NCBI GenBank assembly: GCA_041287495.1
Contig: JBEULE010000033.1
Span: 4,030 to 68,029 of the forward strand
Reading direction: 5' to 3'
From: JAOABC01 sp041287495
Lineage (GTDB): Bacteria; Aquificota; Aquificia; Aquificales; Hydrogenothermaceae
Length of the DNA: 64,000 bases
Shown one piece after another: positions 52,379-59,651 of this stretch (the stretch's first letter is position 1; the number at the start of each line of letters is the position of its first letter). A program made the position numbers and the translations under genes. The notes under the pieces were generated by a model. The model saw nothing but the letters and a program-made list of their open reading frames with translations, searched no databases and had not been told where the DNA came from.

Positions 52379-52839
52379 AATCTCAAAAAGGTGCAACACT
52401 AATTTTTGCAATAGCGGCTTCTTTACTTTTATTAATTGTTTTAGGGGGTATTTACTACTTTGCTACAAAGTTTTTTAAAACTTCTGAAGATATAAAGGTA
52501 TATTCTAGCTCAAGGGATGCTGCAGCCGGAGCAGTTAATTATGCTGTAGTTCAGATAATTCAAAATAAATTAAATTTAGGAAATTTGGGACAGTGTACAG
52601 GGTCCGGATCTCAACCTGATATTACTTTGAAATACAAACTTTCCAATGATCCAAATCTTTATACTGTGACAGTGAAAGTTTGTTTTATAGGCTACGAGGT
52701 AAATCCTGGATACGATATAGCCGGTGTTGCATATTCAACACAAAAAGCTGGAGGAAAAGGAGAAGTATATTCAATAGTTGCAAAAGCAACCGGACCACTT
52801 AACACAGTTACAAAAATAGAAGCTTCCTATGTCAGGTAA
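52333..52839 (+). CDS. PilX-like minor pilin
   Basis: 168 residues from ATG 52333, which has GGAGG eight bases upstream; the longer frame from TTG 52318 lacks a ribosome site. N-terminus MGSSRTDNTTIKHKIKSQKG/ATLIFAIAASLLLLIVLGGIYYF lacks Glu at +5, as PilX proteins do. A pair of Cys brackets the globular part (LGQCTGS and VKVCFIG). Last gene of the minor pilin run; the right copy of the 15-bp inverted site begins two bases after its stop. Confidence 0.82.
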   Translation: MGSSRTDNTTIKHKIKSQKGATLIFAIAASLLLLIVLGGIYYFATKFFKTSEDIKVYSSSRDAAAGAVNYAVVQIIQNKLNLGNLGQCTGSGSQPDITLKYKLSNDPNLYTVTVKVCFIGYEVNPGYDIAGVAYSTQKAGGKGEVYSIVAKATGPLNTVTKIEASYVR

Positions 52840-52840
52840 A

Positions 52841-52855
52841 CGTAAAAAAATCGTG
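52841..52855 (-). repeat. Right copy of the 15-bp inverted site flanking the pilus operon
   Basis: CGTAAAAAAATCGTG on the plus strand is the exact reverse complement of the site at 46079-46093. It lies two bases past the pilX-like stop and eight bases before the -35 box of the pilin promoter, where an activator would sit. Confidence 0.75.
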
Positions 52856-52863
52856 AAAAGGTA

Positions 52864-52892
52864 TTGCAGATTTTTGATTTTTACTTTATAAT
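52864..52892 (+). promoter_or_regulatory. Promoter of the major-type pilin gene
   Basis: TTGCAG (52864-52869), 17-base spacer, TATAAT (52887-52892), 37 bases before the ATG. The strong spacing and boxes fit a highly expressed pilin. Confidence 0.7.
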
Positions 52893-52929
52893 CATATATG
52901 TGAATTAAATCTTTTTGGAGGTAAGAGTC

Positions 52930-53331
52930 ATGGAAAAGTTAAGGTCACAGAAGGGTTTTACCCTCATTGAGCTTCTCATTGTTATCGCTATTATAGCGAT
53001 ACTGGCATCTATTGCCATTCCGCAGTATATGAAGTATCAGAAAAAGGCAAAAGTCAGCTCTTACGCTGAACCTATTGCCAGAGCTTGTCTAATGGATATA
53101 GCAGCTTACTGTACTGAAAACCCTGGTGCTGCTGCTGCAAATATTGTTGCAAAAAACTGTGTTAATACTCTAACACCTGGAGGTAGTGTTACCATCAGTA
53201 CAATTGGTATAGTATGTGACAATACAGGAAGTCTGACAGGTGGTTCAGTTGTAGGAACTTTAGAAAATATTCAAGATTATACAGCAAAGTGTACTGTTCA
53301 AGGTGGTGGATTTAAATGTACTGTAGAATAA
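52930..53331 (+). CDS. pilA: Type IV pilin, major-subunit type
   Basis: 133 residues from ATG 52930, eight bases after GGAGG. A longer frame from TTG 52915 would bury the ribosome site and is rejected. Leader MEKLRSQKG/FTLIELLIVIAIIAILASIAI is a perfect type IVa prepilin signal with Glu +5. The mature protein is short (about 124 residues) with five Cys (ARAC, AAYC, KNC, IVC, AKC/FKC region). Own promoter and terminator, directly after the minor pilin/PilY1 operon. It probably forms the pilus fibre; a minor role is possible because other pilA copies may exist. Confidence 0.92.
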   Translation: MEKLRSQKGFTLIELLIVIAIIAILASIAIPQYMKYQKKAKVSSYAEPIARACLMDIAAYCTENPGAAAANIVAKNCVNTLTPGGSVTISTIGIVCDNTGSLTGGSVVGTLENIQDYTAKCTVQGGGFKCTVE

Positions 53332-53346
53332 TGTAAACTGTATTTT

Positions 53347-53376
53347 GAGGGGGTAGTTAAAACCTCCTCTTTTTTT
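53347..53376 (+). terminator. Terminator of the pilin gene
   Basis: GAGGGGG (53347-53353) pairs with CCTCCTC (53363-53369; one G-T pair), loop TAGTTAAAA, followed by TTTTTTTATTTT. It ends the pilin transcript 16 bases after its stop. Confidence 0.88.
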
Positions 53377-53397
53377 ATTTTATCTGGAGGGGTAAAT

Positions 53398-53686
53398 TTG
53401 AATGAAAAAACAAAAGGTAGTAAGAGCATGTGCTTATGATGCTGCAGGTGTATGTCAAGAGTTACGGTTATCTTCTAACACCCCTATAAACATATCCACA
53501 TTGAAAAATTGTCAGAATACAATAGTTCCTCATGGAAATTTGACTATTAATTTAAACGGTTCAATAATCTGTCAATCTGATGGATATGTTAGTGATGGAA
53601 CAATTAAGGGAATCCTAAATGGCATAACAGATTATACGGCAGTTTGTATATTAAATAATAAAGATATAGAATGCTCGGTAAGATAG
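53398..53686 (+). pseudogene. Truncated pilin paralogue without the N-terminal helix
   Basis: The frame from ATG 53402 gives 94 residues that align to the C-terminal ~85 residues of the adjacent pilin: RAC..D.A..C, then KNCxNTxxPxGxxTI, GxIxC, GTIxGxLxxIxDYTAxC and a final CxV. The whole membrane helix is missing. GGAGG is 7 bases before a TTG (53398) in another frame, which reads LNEKTKG, like a prepilin leader (compare MEKLRSQKG). This suggests an internal deletion of about 100 bases with a frameshift fused leader and body. The ATG frame may still make a soluble domain, but it lacks any export signal. Confidence 0.65.
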
Positions 53687-55539
53687 TTTTCTTTATTTTA
53701 GTGTTTTTTGGAATTCTATATACATACAGTTTGTTTCCAGTTTTCTCTACAGGTGATGGCGGAGGCTTAGTTACTGCATCTTATCTGCTCGGCATAGCCC
53801 ATCCACCGGGATATCCCTTTTACCTTCAAATATCAAAAATTTTTACTTTTCTTCCTGTTGGTAATATAGGAATAAGAATAGGATTGGTTTCTGTTATTTT
53901 TTCCATTTTATCTTTATATATTCTTTACCAAATAACATTAAAGCTTACAAATAAACCCATTTTCAGTATAATACCTTTACTTTTTTTAGGCTTCAGTTAT
54001 TCGTATTACTTTAACTCTGTAGTAGAAAAGTTCTACACTCTGAATTTATCTGTTATTTTACTGTTATTTTTTATCGGAATAAAGCAGATATTATCTGTTA
54101 ATCTTAATAAGAAAGATGTTTTATTTTCTGCTTTTCTATTAGGGTTAGCAACATCAATTCATCATACCGCTTTATTTATGGCTGTTCCGTTATTGTTAGT
54201 AGGACTTTTTTACTATAGAGAGTTTTTAAAAGTTATTCCTTTGAGTGTTTTTATGTTTTTACTGGGATTCAGTGTAAATATATATCTCTATATAAGAAGT
54301 TTAAAGGATAGCTTTTTTGCTGCTCATAAAGCAGATACTCTGGACAGATTTATAGCTATGATACTTCGTAAATTTTATGGAAGTTCATCTTCCATTGACG
54401 CTCCCTTATCAGCTGTCTCAACTTTAGATGGCTTTTATTACTCTGTAAAAAATTTATTTACTTTAACTGTAGCAAATCTGACATACGGCTCAATCTTACT
54501 CTCTATTTTAGGCTTATATTATATCTATAAACTCAATAAAAGACTACTTCTGTTTTTTGTATTGACACTTTTTATGTATGGGCTTTTTCTTGCCAAAATT
54601 ACACTAAGCAGTAAGTATGATCTTACAACTGCCTATGTATCTGCTAATCAATATTTCTTACCTTTTCTTTCTTTTTTTTGTATTACAGTATCTTTAGGTA
54701 TAGCTTATATGGCTGATATTTTAGAAAAGTCTCAACTCACATTAGCTTATAAAGTTTTTATATTTTCTATGATAGCTATACCTTTTACTGTTTTTCCACT
54801 AACGTTTAGCTCAACAAACCACAATAAAAATTGGGTTCCCTATTACCACTCGAAAGATTTATTAAGTATAATGCCTGTTTCTTCTGTAATATCAACATAC
54901 GGAGATAACCACACTTTTGAACTTTGGTATCTAAAATTAATAGGTAGATATAGAAATGATGTATGTCACATAACTAGCCACTATTACAATAGTACCTCAT
55001 GGAGAGTTGAAGGATGTAAACCTAAGGAGCTGTATAAACCGCTTATTCCTGAATTCTTCAATGGAGACCTCCTATCTCTATCGGATAAAAATAAATTTCT
55101 TTCAACGGTAGCATTGTCTAAGGAACATCCACTATCACAGGTTTTTTATCATCAGCCATATGAATTTATATTTTTCTATAAAGATAACAATAAAAAGGAT
55201 CAAGATACACAGTTTTTTGATAAATTAAATCAAGAAAAGTTTAAATTTTTAACTCCGGAAGTCTGCTTAACACACAAAACAGATGACCCTTTTACCATGG
55301 AGATGTGTAATTTTTTCTCTAATAGTTATCTTGTTGTGGCTTCTACTATAAAGCCGCTACTTTTATTAAATAATCAAAAATTAACTATAGATGCTGATAT
55401 ATCTTATGGAAGGTTTTTAGCACCTTTTAAACTTGAAATTTATATAAATTCATTAAATTCAAGTTACATAGAGATGTATAAAGCTATCAGAGCATATAAT
55501 CAGATGAAGGAATTTTATCTGTATGAGGAAGATAAATGA
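53671..55539 (+). CDS. GT-C family glycosyltransferase-like membrane protein (DUF2723)
   Basis: 622 residues. About ten to eleven membrane helices fill the first 400 residues, with a soluble extracytoplasmic C-terminal domain. The first loop has FSTGDGGGLVTASYLLGIAHPPGYPFYLQ; the GD...HPPGYP pattern defines the DUF2723/PMT-like group, where the Asp is the likely catalytic residue. These enzymes use polyprenyl-phosphate sugars to glycosylate proteins or lipids outside the cytoplasmic membrane. The start overlaps the pilin remnant by 16 bases. The neighbourhood of pilins and a GT2 donor synthase suggests pilin or adhesin glycosylation, an inference. Confidence 0.8.
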   Translation: MLGKIVFFILVFFGILYTYSLFPVFSTGDGGGLVTASYLLGIAHPPGYPFYLQISKIFTFLPVGNIGIRIGLVSVIFSILSLYILYQITLKLTNKPIFSIIPLLFLGFSYSYYFNSVVEKFYTLNLSVILLLFFIGIKQILSVNLNKKDVLFSAFLLGLATSIHHTALFMAVPLLLVGLFYYREFLKVIPLSVFMFLLGFSVNIYLYIRSLKDSFFAAHKADTLDRFIAMILRKFYGSSSSIDAPLSAVSTLDGFYYSVKNLFTLTVANLTYGSILLSILGLYYIYKLNKRLLLFFVLTLFMYGLFLAKITLSSKYDLTTAYVSANQYFLPFLSFFCITVSLGIAYMADILEKSQLTLAYKVFIFSMIAIPFTVFPLTFSSTNHNKNWVPYYHSKDLLSIMPVSSVISTYGDNHTFELWYLKLIGRYRNDVCHITSHYYNSTSWRVEGCKPKELYKPLIPEFFNGDLLSLSDKNKFLSTVALSKEHPLSQVFYHQPYEFIFFYKDNNKKDQDTQFFDKLNQEKFKFLTPEVCLTHKTDDPFTMEMCNFFSNSYLVVASTIKPLLLLNNQKLTIDADISYGRFLAPFKLEIYINSLNSSYIEMYKAIRAYNQMKEFYLYEEDK

Positions 55540-56132
55540 TTGATATTATGAAGAAGTTGTTAGCTTTATTTTTAATAATAGTAGTATCTCTCATAGTGAG
55601 AGAACTTATTACACAGAGAGAATTTATAAAAGTTGCTGAAAAGCAATCTGGATTAGATGCAATAAAGTTTTATGAAAAAGTAATTTTATCATATGTTCCT
55701 TTTAGTCCTTATAACAAAAAAGCTGTAGAAAGTATCAAAGATATATGTAAAACTTTACAGAAAGAAGATGAAAAACTTTACTGTTATGAAACATTAAGAA
55801 CAGATTTAATACAGATCAAAAGCTTTTATCAGCCCTTTTCTGATGTTTTATATGAGATAACTCCGGAGATTGCAAAGTTAAGAGCAAATCAAATGATAGA
55901 ATGGGAAGGAAGCAATTACTCAAAATCTGATTTTGACAGATTGTATAAAGCACAGTTAAACCTATTAAACTACGACAATAGTCCTTCTAATTTTTGGAGT
56001 TTTATCACAGTTTTATCTTTTATGATGTGGATATCTTCTGTAGTGTTAGCTATATACAAAAATGTTATAGTTGGTTCCTTTGGATTTTTAATATTCTTTA
56101 CTTTATGGATTTTAGGATTATTTATGGCATGA
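55536..56132 (+). CDS. Membrane protein of unknown function in glycan cluster
   Basis: 198 residues. N-terminal membrane helix (LLALFLIIVVSLIVREL), a helical soluble middle with tetratricopeptide-like spacing and two Cys, and two C-terminal helices (FWSFITVLSFMMWISSVVLAIY and VIVGSFGFLIFFTLWILGLFM). I do not recognise it. Both ends overlap neighbours by 4 bases (ATGA), so it is translated with the GT-C and GT9 genes, possibly as a partner subunit of the GT-C enzyme. Confidence 0.75.
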   Translation: MIDIMKKLLALFLIIVVSLIVRELITQREFIKVAEKQSGLDAIKFYEKVILSYVPFSPYNKKAVESIKDICKTLQKEDEKLYCYETLRTDLIQIKSFYQPFSDVLYEITPEIAKLRANQMIEWEGSNYSKSDFDRLYKAQLNLLNYDNSPSNFWSFITVLSFMMWISSVVLAIYKNVIVGSFGFLIFFTLWILGLFMA

Positions 56133-57166
56133 AGATTTTAATTACTCCTTTATACGGACTTGGAGATATTATAATGACATTTCCGGCTATTGAAGTTTTA
56201 AAGAAAAGTAGACCGGATTGGCAGGTAGATTACTTTACATTTAATAAAACAGCAGAAAAAATATTAAAACTTAACCCTTACATAGATAACATAATTTATG
56301 AACCAATTTTAGATTACCCTAAACTAAAATCAGTCTATACAGTTTTAAAAAAAATTTTTAAAAAGTATGATATTACTATAAACTTCTATCCATCTAATCG
56401 GAAAGATTATAACATCTTCTCATTTTTGACATTCTCGAAAGTTAGAATAGGTCATACATATCTAAATTCAAATTTTTCCCAGCTTAATTTTTTAAAAAAT
56501 CTAACTATAAAGGAAAAAGAAGATCTACATTGTATAGAAGAAAATATTAAGCTTTTGGAATTGTTAGATGTAAAAACAGATTGGATACCTAAATTATCGA
56601 TATACCTACCTGAAAAGTTTAAAGATAAAGCTAAATCGTATATAAAACATGAAGATAGAATCAAGATAGGCATACACCCTGGAAGTAGTAAATTTAAAAA
56701 TCACTCATACAAAAGATGGAAACCAGAAAAATTTATTAAAGTGATTGAATATTTTAAAGATTATGATTTTTATATTTTTGGAACAAAGGAAGAAGAGGAA
56801 GTTGTTAATTTCATAGTTAGCAAAACAGAAAACTCTATACCTATTTTTAATCTTGATATCATTGATGTTGCATCTGTTATAAGTAATATGAATCTGTTTA
56901 TATCTAACGATTCCGGCATTATGCATCTTGCTAATGCTCTTGGTATTCCGGTTGTTGCTATATTCGGTCCTACTAATCCTGTATGGGTAAGACCGTGGAA
57001 TGAACCTTATAGAGTGGTGAGATTAAACTTAAACTGTTCTCCGTGTTTCTATTACTCTCCTAAGCCACTAGAATGTAAAATAGAAGATAAATATAAGTGT
57101 TTAAATGATTTAGATGAAAAACTTGTAATAGATGCAGTAAAGGAGCTTATACGGGATGTATCCTAA
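56129..57166 (+). CDS. Glycosyltransferase family 9 (heptosyltransferase-like)
   Basis: 345 residues from ATG 56129, which forms an ATGA overlap and gives the family N-terminus MKILITPLYGLGDIIMTFPAIEVLK. The frame is open upstream only as an out-of-frame shadow. C-terminal ADP-heptose-type motifs: IGIHPGSSKFKNHSYKRW and LFISNDSGIMHLANALGIPVVAIFGPTNP. Members add heptose to lipopolysaccharide core or related sugars in other glycans. The conserved Asp/Glu-rich nucleotide site is intact. It lies between the membrane protein and the GT2 gene. Confidence 0.88.
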   Translation: MKILITPLYGLGDIIMTFPAIEVLKKSRPDWQVDYFTFNKTAEKILKLNPYIDNIIYEPILDYPKLKSVYTVLKKIFKKYDITINFYPSNRKDYNIFSFLTFSKVRIGHTYLNSNFSQLNFLKNLTIKEKEDLHCIEENIKLLELLDVKTDWIPKLSIYLPEKFKDKAKSYIKHEDRIKIGIHPGSSKFKNHSYKRWKPEKFIKVIEYFKDYDFYIFGTKEEEEVVNFIVSKTENSIPIFNLDIIDVASVISNMNLFISNDSGIMHLANALGIPVVAIFGPTNPVWVRPWNEPYRVVRLNLNCSPCFYYSPKPLECKIEDKYKCLNDLDEKLVIDAVKELIRDVS

Positions 57167-57869
57167 ATCTTTGATTGTTTTACCTACCTATAACGAAGCA
57201 GATAATATAAATAAGGTTTTAGAAAATCTATTAAATTTTAATTTTATAGATATTTTGGTAGTTGATGATAATTCTACCGATGGGACAGCTGAAATAGTTA
57301 AAGATTGGATAAAGAAAACTGATAGGATAAATCTTTTGCAGAGACCTGCTAAGCTGGGATTAGGAACAGCATATATAGCAGGTTTTAAATGGGGATTACA
57401 AAGAGAGTATGACTTATTTTTTGAAATGGATTGTGATTTATCCCATAATCCAGCAGATATACCAAGATTTATAGATAAAATAAATGAAGGTTATGACGTC
57501 GTTATAGGTTCAAGGTATATGAATAATACGATAAGTGTAGTAGGTTGGGACTTTAAGAGACTTCTTCTGTCAAAATTTGCCAACTGGTATGCAATAACCA
57601 TACTTGGATTAAGAGAACTATCTGATATAACAAGTGGATTTAGATGTTATAGAAGAAAAGTTTTAGAGACAGTAGCACTTGATAAAATTAAATCAAATGG
57701 ATACTCTTTCCAGATAGAGATGGCATATAAAGCCTATAAACTTGGATTTAAAGTTGGAGAAATACCTATAATATTTTATGAAAGGAATGGCGGTTCCTCC
57801 AAAATGAGTAGAAAAATAGCTATTGAAGCAGCAATAATGGTGTGGAGGTTAAAGTATGGAAAAATATAA
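57156..57869 (+). CDS. Polyprenyl-phosphate sugar synthase (GT2, Dpm1-like)
   Basis: 237 residues, single GT2 domain without membrane helices, as in the soluble Dpm1 type. Motifs: IVLPTYNEADNINKVLENLL, VVDDNSTDGT, LGLGTAYIAGFKWG, FEMDCDLSHNP (DxD-type metal site) and SRYMN...GFRCYRRKVLE. Dpm1-like enzymes transfer mannose (or glucose) from GDP/UDP sugar to a polyprenyl phosphate, making donors for GT-C enzymes such as the DUF2723 protein upstream. Overlaps GT9 by 11 bases and the methyltransferase by 14. Confidence 0.88.
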   Translation: MYPKSLIVLPTYNEADNINKVLENLLNFNFIDILVVDDNSTDGTAEIVKDWIKKTDRINLLQRPAKLGLGTAYIAGFKWGLQREYDLFFEMDCDLSHNPADIPRFIDKINEGYDVVIGSRYMNNTISVVGWDFKRLLLSKFANWYAITILGLRELSDITSGFRCYRRKVLETVALDKIKSNGYSFQIEMAYKAYKLGFKVGEIPIIFYERNGGSSKMSRKIAIEAAIMVWRLKYGKI

Positions 57870-58584
57870 GGGATATCAGGAACATCTCACAGATATCAGG
57901 GAGATAGGTATAAAACCACTATTTAGAAAGCTATCGGAGAAAAGACCTTTTATGTACAAGCTCTACTTAAGACTCACCAACATATCATTGAAAAAACTTA
58001 GCGCCATACCTAATGTGAAAAGTGCATCAAAGATACTTGATATAGGCTGTGGGACAGGAGAAGTCTTTGAGTACATAAAAAAGTTTCTAAACCCTTCTGC
58101 TGACCTTTTCGGGATAGACCTTGAAAGAAACCCTCTATTGCCAAATTATGTAAACTTCAACAGATGCGACATAGAGGAAGAACCCTTACCCTTTGAGGAT
58201 AACTCCTTTGACTTGGTAGTGTCAAACTTCCTAATAGAACACTTAAAAAGTCCTCAAAAGCTCTTTACTGAAAGCTTCAGAATACTAAAAAGCGGAGGGT
58301 ATTTTTACTGCTCCACAGAGTACTACATATCACTTTTTTGTCCTGAAGGTTACAACTTTTATTCGGATCCGACACACCTAAGACCTTGGACAAAGAAGAG
58401 TTTAAAAACTCTTGCAAAAATGTCAGGTTTTGAAATCCATAAAGTTGGCATACTAAGATGGTGGGAATTTTTACCGCTCTTGCCTATATTTCCCCTGCTG
58501 AGTCTGATAACAAAAAACGATTTTTCTTTTGTACCTTACGAAATTTTTGGGAGAACAGTTTATATAATAGCAAAGAAACCATGA
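57856..58584 (+). CDS. SAM-dependent methyltransferase (class I) in glycan cluster
   Basis: 242 residues. SAM motif I ILDIGCGTGEVFEYIKKF, acidic motif II LFGIDLERNP, and DNSFDLVVSNFLIEHLKSPQKLFTESFRILKSGGYFYCSTEY. Typical of enzymes that O-methylate sugars or lipid-linked intermediates; the acceptor is unknown. The coding sequence is more C-rich at third positions (stretches such as CTCTACTTAAGACTCACC) than the genes around it, suggesting a different origin. It overlaps the GT2 and GT4 genes. Confidence 0.82.
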   Translation: MEKYKGYQEHLTDIREIGIKPLFRKLSEKRPFMYKLYLRLTNISLKKLSAIPNVKSASKILDIGCGTGEVFEYIKKFLNPSADLFGIDLERNPLLPNYVNFNRCDIEEEPLPFEDNSFDLVVSNFLIEHLKSPQKLFTESFRILKSGGYFYCSTEYYISLFCPEGYNFYSDPTHLRPWTKKSLKTLAKMSGFEIHKVGILRWWEFLPLLPIFPLLSLITKNDFSFVPYEIFGRTVYIIAKKP

Positions 58585-59651
58585 AAATACTTCATTTTAT
58601 ATATGATCATATAAATAATCCATGGATTGGTGGTGGTGGTGCTGTGAGAGTTTATGAGATTTATAGAAGACTATCTGAAAAAGGACATATAATTACAGTT
58701 GTAAGTGGCAATTATCCGGGAGCTAAAGATTATAAGGTAAATGATAATTTTGAGTATAAATTTGTTGGAAATTCAGAGAATTATATTTTAAGCACTTTTT
58801 CGTATGCTTTTTATGCCCATATCTTATTAAAAGATATACATAAAAATTATGATGTGATAATTGAAGACTTTGCTCCATGGAATCCAATTTTTTCTTTTTT
58901 AATTAAAGATAAAAATGTTTTACAATTACATCACAAGGAGGGAGTAAATATCTTAAAAAGATATAAAATTTTTGGAATATTTTTTTACATGTTAGAATTA
59001 CTCTATCCAAAATTTTTTAAAAATATAATAGTGGTTTCAAAAGAAAGTAAAGAAAAGTTTAAAGTGAGAGGAACAGTTATCTCAAATGGTATTCCTTATA
59101 CAGAGAGCAGTATATATATCGGTGATTATATTGCATATATAGGAAGGATAGATTTATACAATAAAGGATTAGATATTTTATTAGAAGCATCTTCTTTATT
59201 GGATATAAAGATACCTTTGAAATTATCTGGAAGAGGAAAAGATGTTGAAAAGTTAAAAAATAAAATTGAAAATCTTCATTTAAACGAGAAGGTCCAATAT
59301 GTAGGGTATTTACCTGAAGATAAAAAATATGATTTCATAAAAAATTCAAAATTCTTAATAATGCCATCAAGGTTTGAGGGACAGGGGATAGTTGCTCTTG
59401 AGGCTGCTGCTATGGGTAAATCTGTTATTGTCTCTGATATTCCGGAGTTAAAATATGTGGTAGAAAATGGTTTTGGGATAAGTTTTAAAAGTGAAGATCC
59501 GGAAGATTTGAAAAATAAAATTATATTTCTCTTGGAGAATCCTAACTTGATAGAAGAAATGGGAAAGAAAGGTATTGAGTTTGCTAAAAATTATACATGG
59601 GATAATATCTCAAACTTATATGAAGACTACCTTTTACAAGTAATTCAATGA
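58581..59651 (+). CDS. Glycosyltransferase family 4
   Basis: 356 residues from ATG 58581 (ATGA overlap with the methyltransferase). N-terminal acceptor domain starts MKILHFIYDHINNPWIGGGGAVRVYEIYRRLSEKGH; the C-terminal donor domain has IGRIDLYNKGLDILLEA and the GT4 E-x7-E site SRFEGQGIVALEAAAMGKS. Retaining GT-B enzyme, acting on the cytoplasmic face, probably on a polyprenyl-linked glycan. The 41-residue upstream extension in the same frame lies inside the methyltransferase and is not real. Confidence 0.88.
   Translation: MKILHFIYDHINNPWIGGGGAVRVYEIYRRLSEKGHIITVVSGNYPGAKDYKVNDNFEYKFVGNSENYILSTFSYAFYAHILLKDIHKNYDVIIEDFAPWNPIFSFLIKDKNVLQLHHKEGVNILKRYKIFGIFFYMLELLYPKFFKNIIVVSKESKEKFKVRGTVISNGIPYTESSIYIGDYIAYIGRIDLYNKGLDILLEASSLLDIKIPLKLSGRGKDVEKLKNKIENLHLNEKVQYVGYLPEDKKYDFIKNSKFLIMPSRFEGQGIVALEAAAMGKSVIVSDIPELKYVVENGFGISFKSEDPEDLKNKIIFLLENPNLIEEMGKKGIEFAKNYTWDNISNLYEDYLLQVIQ

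Noticed and set aside
46079..52855. Transposon interpretation of the 15-bp inverted sites
   Set aside because: No transposase or recombinase lies between them and I saw no target-site duplication, so I report them only as inverted sites of unknown role.
55994..56128. 45-residue N-terminal extension of the GT9 gene
   Set aside because: It overlaps the preceding membrane-protein gene out of frame; ATG 56129 gives the family N-terminus and an ATGA junction.
58458..58580. 41-residue N-terminal extension of the GT4 gene
   Set aside because: It is the out-of-frame end of the methyltransferase; ATG 58581 is the natural start.
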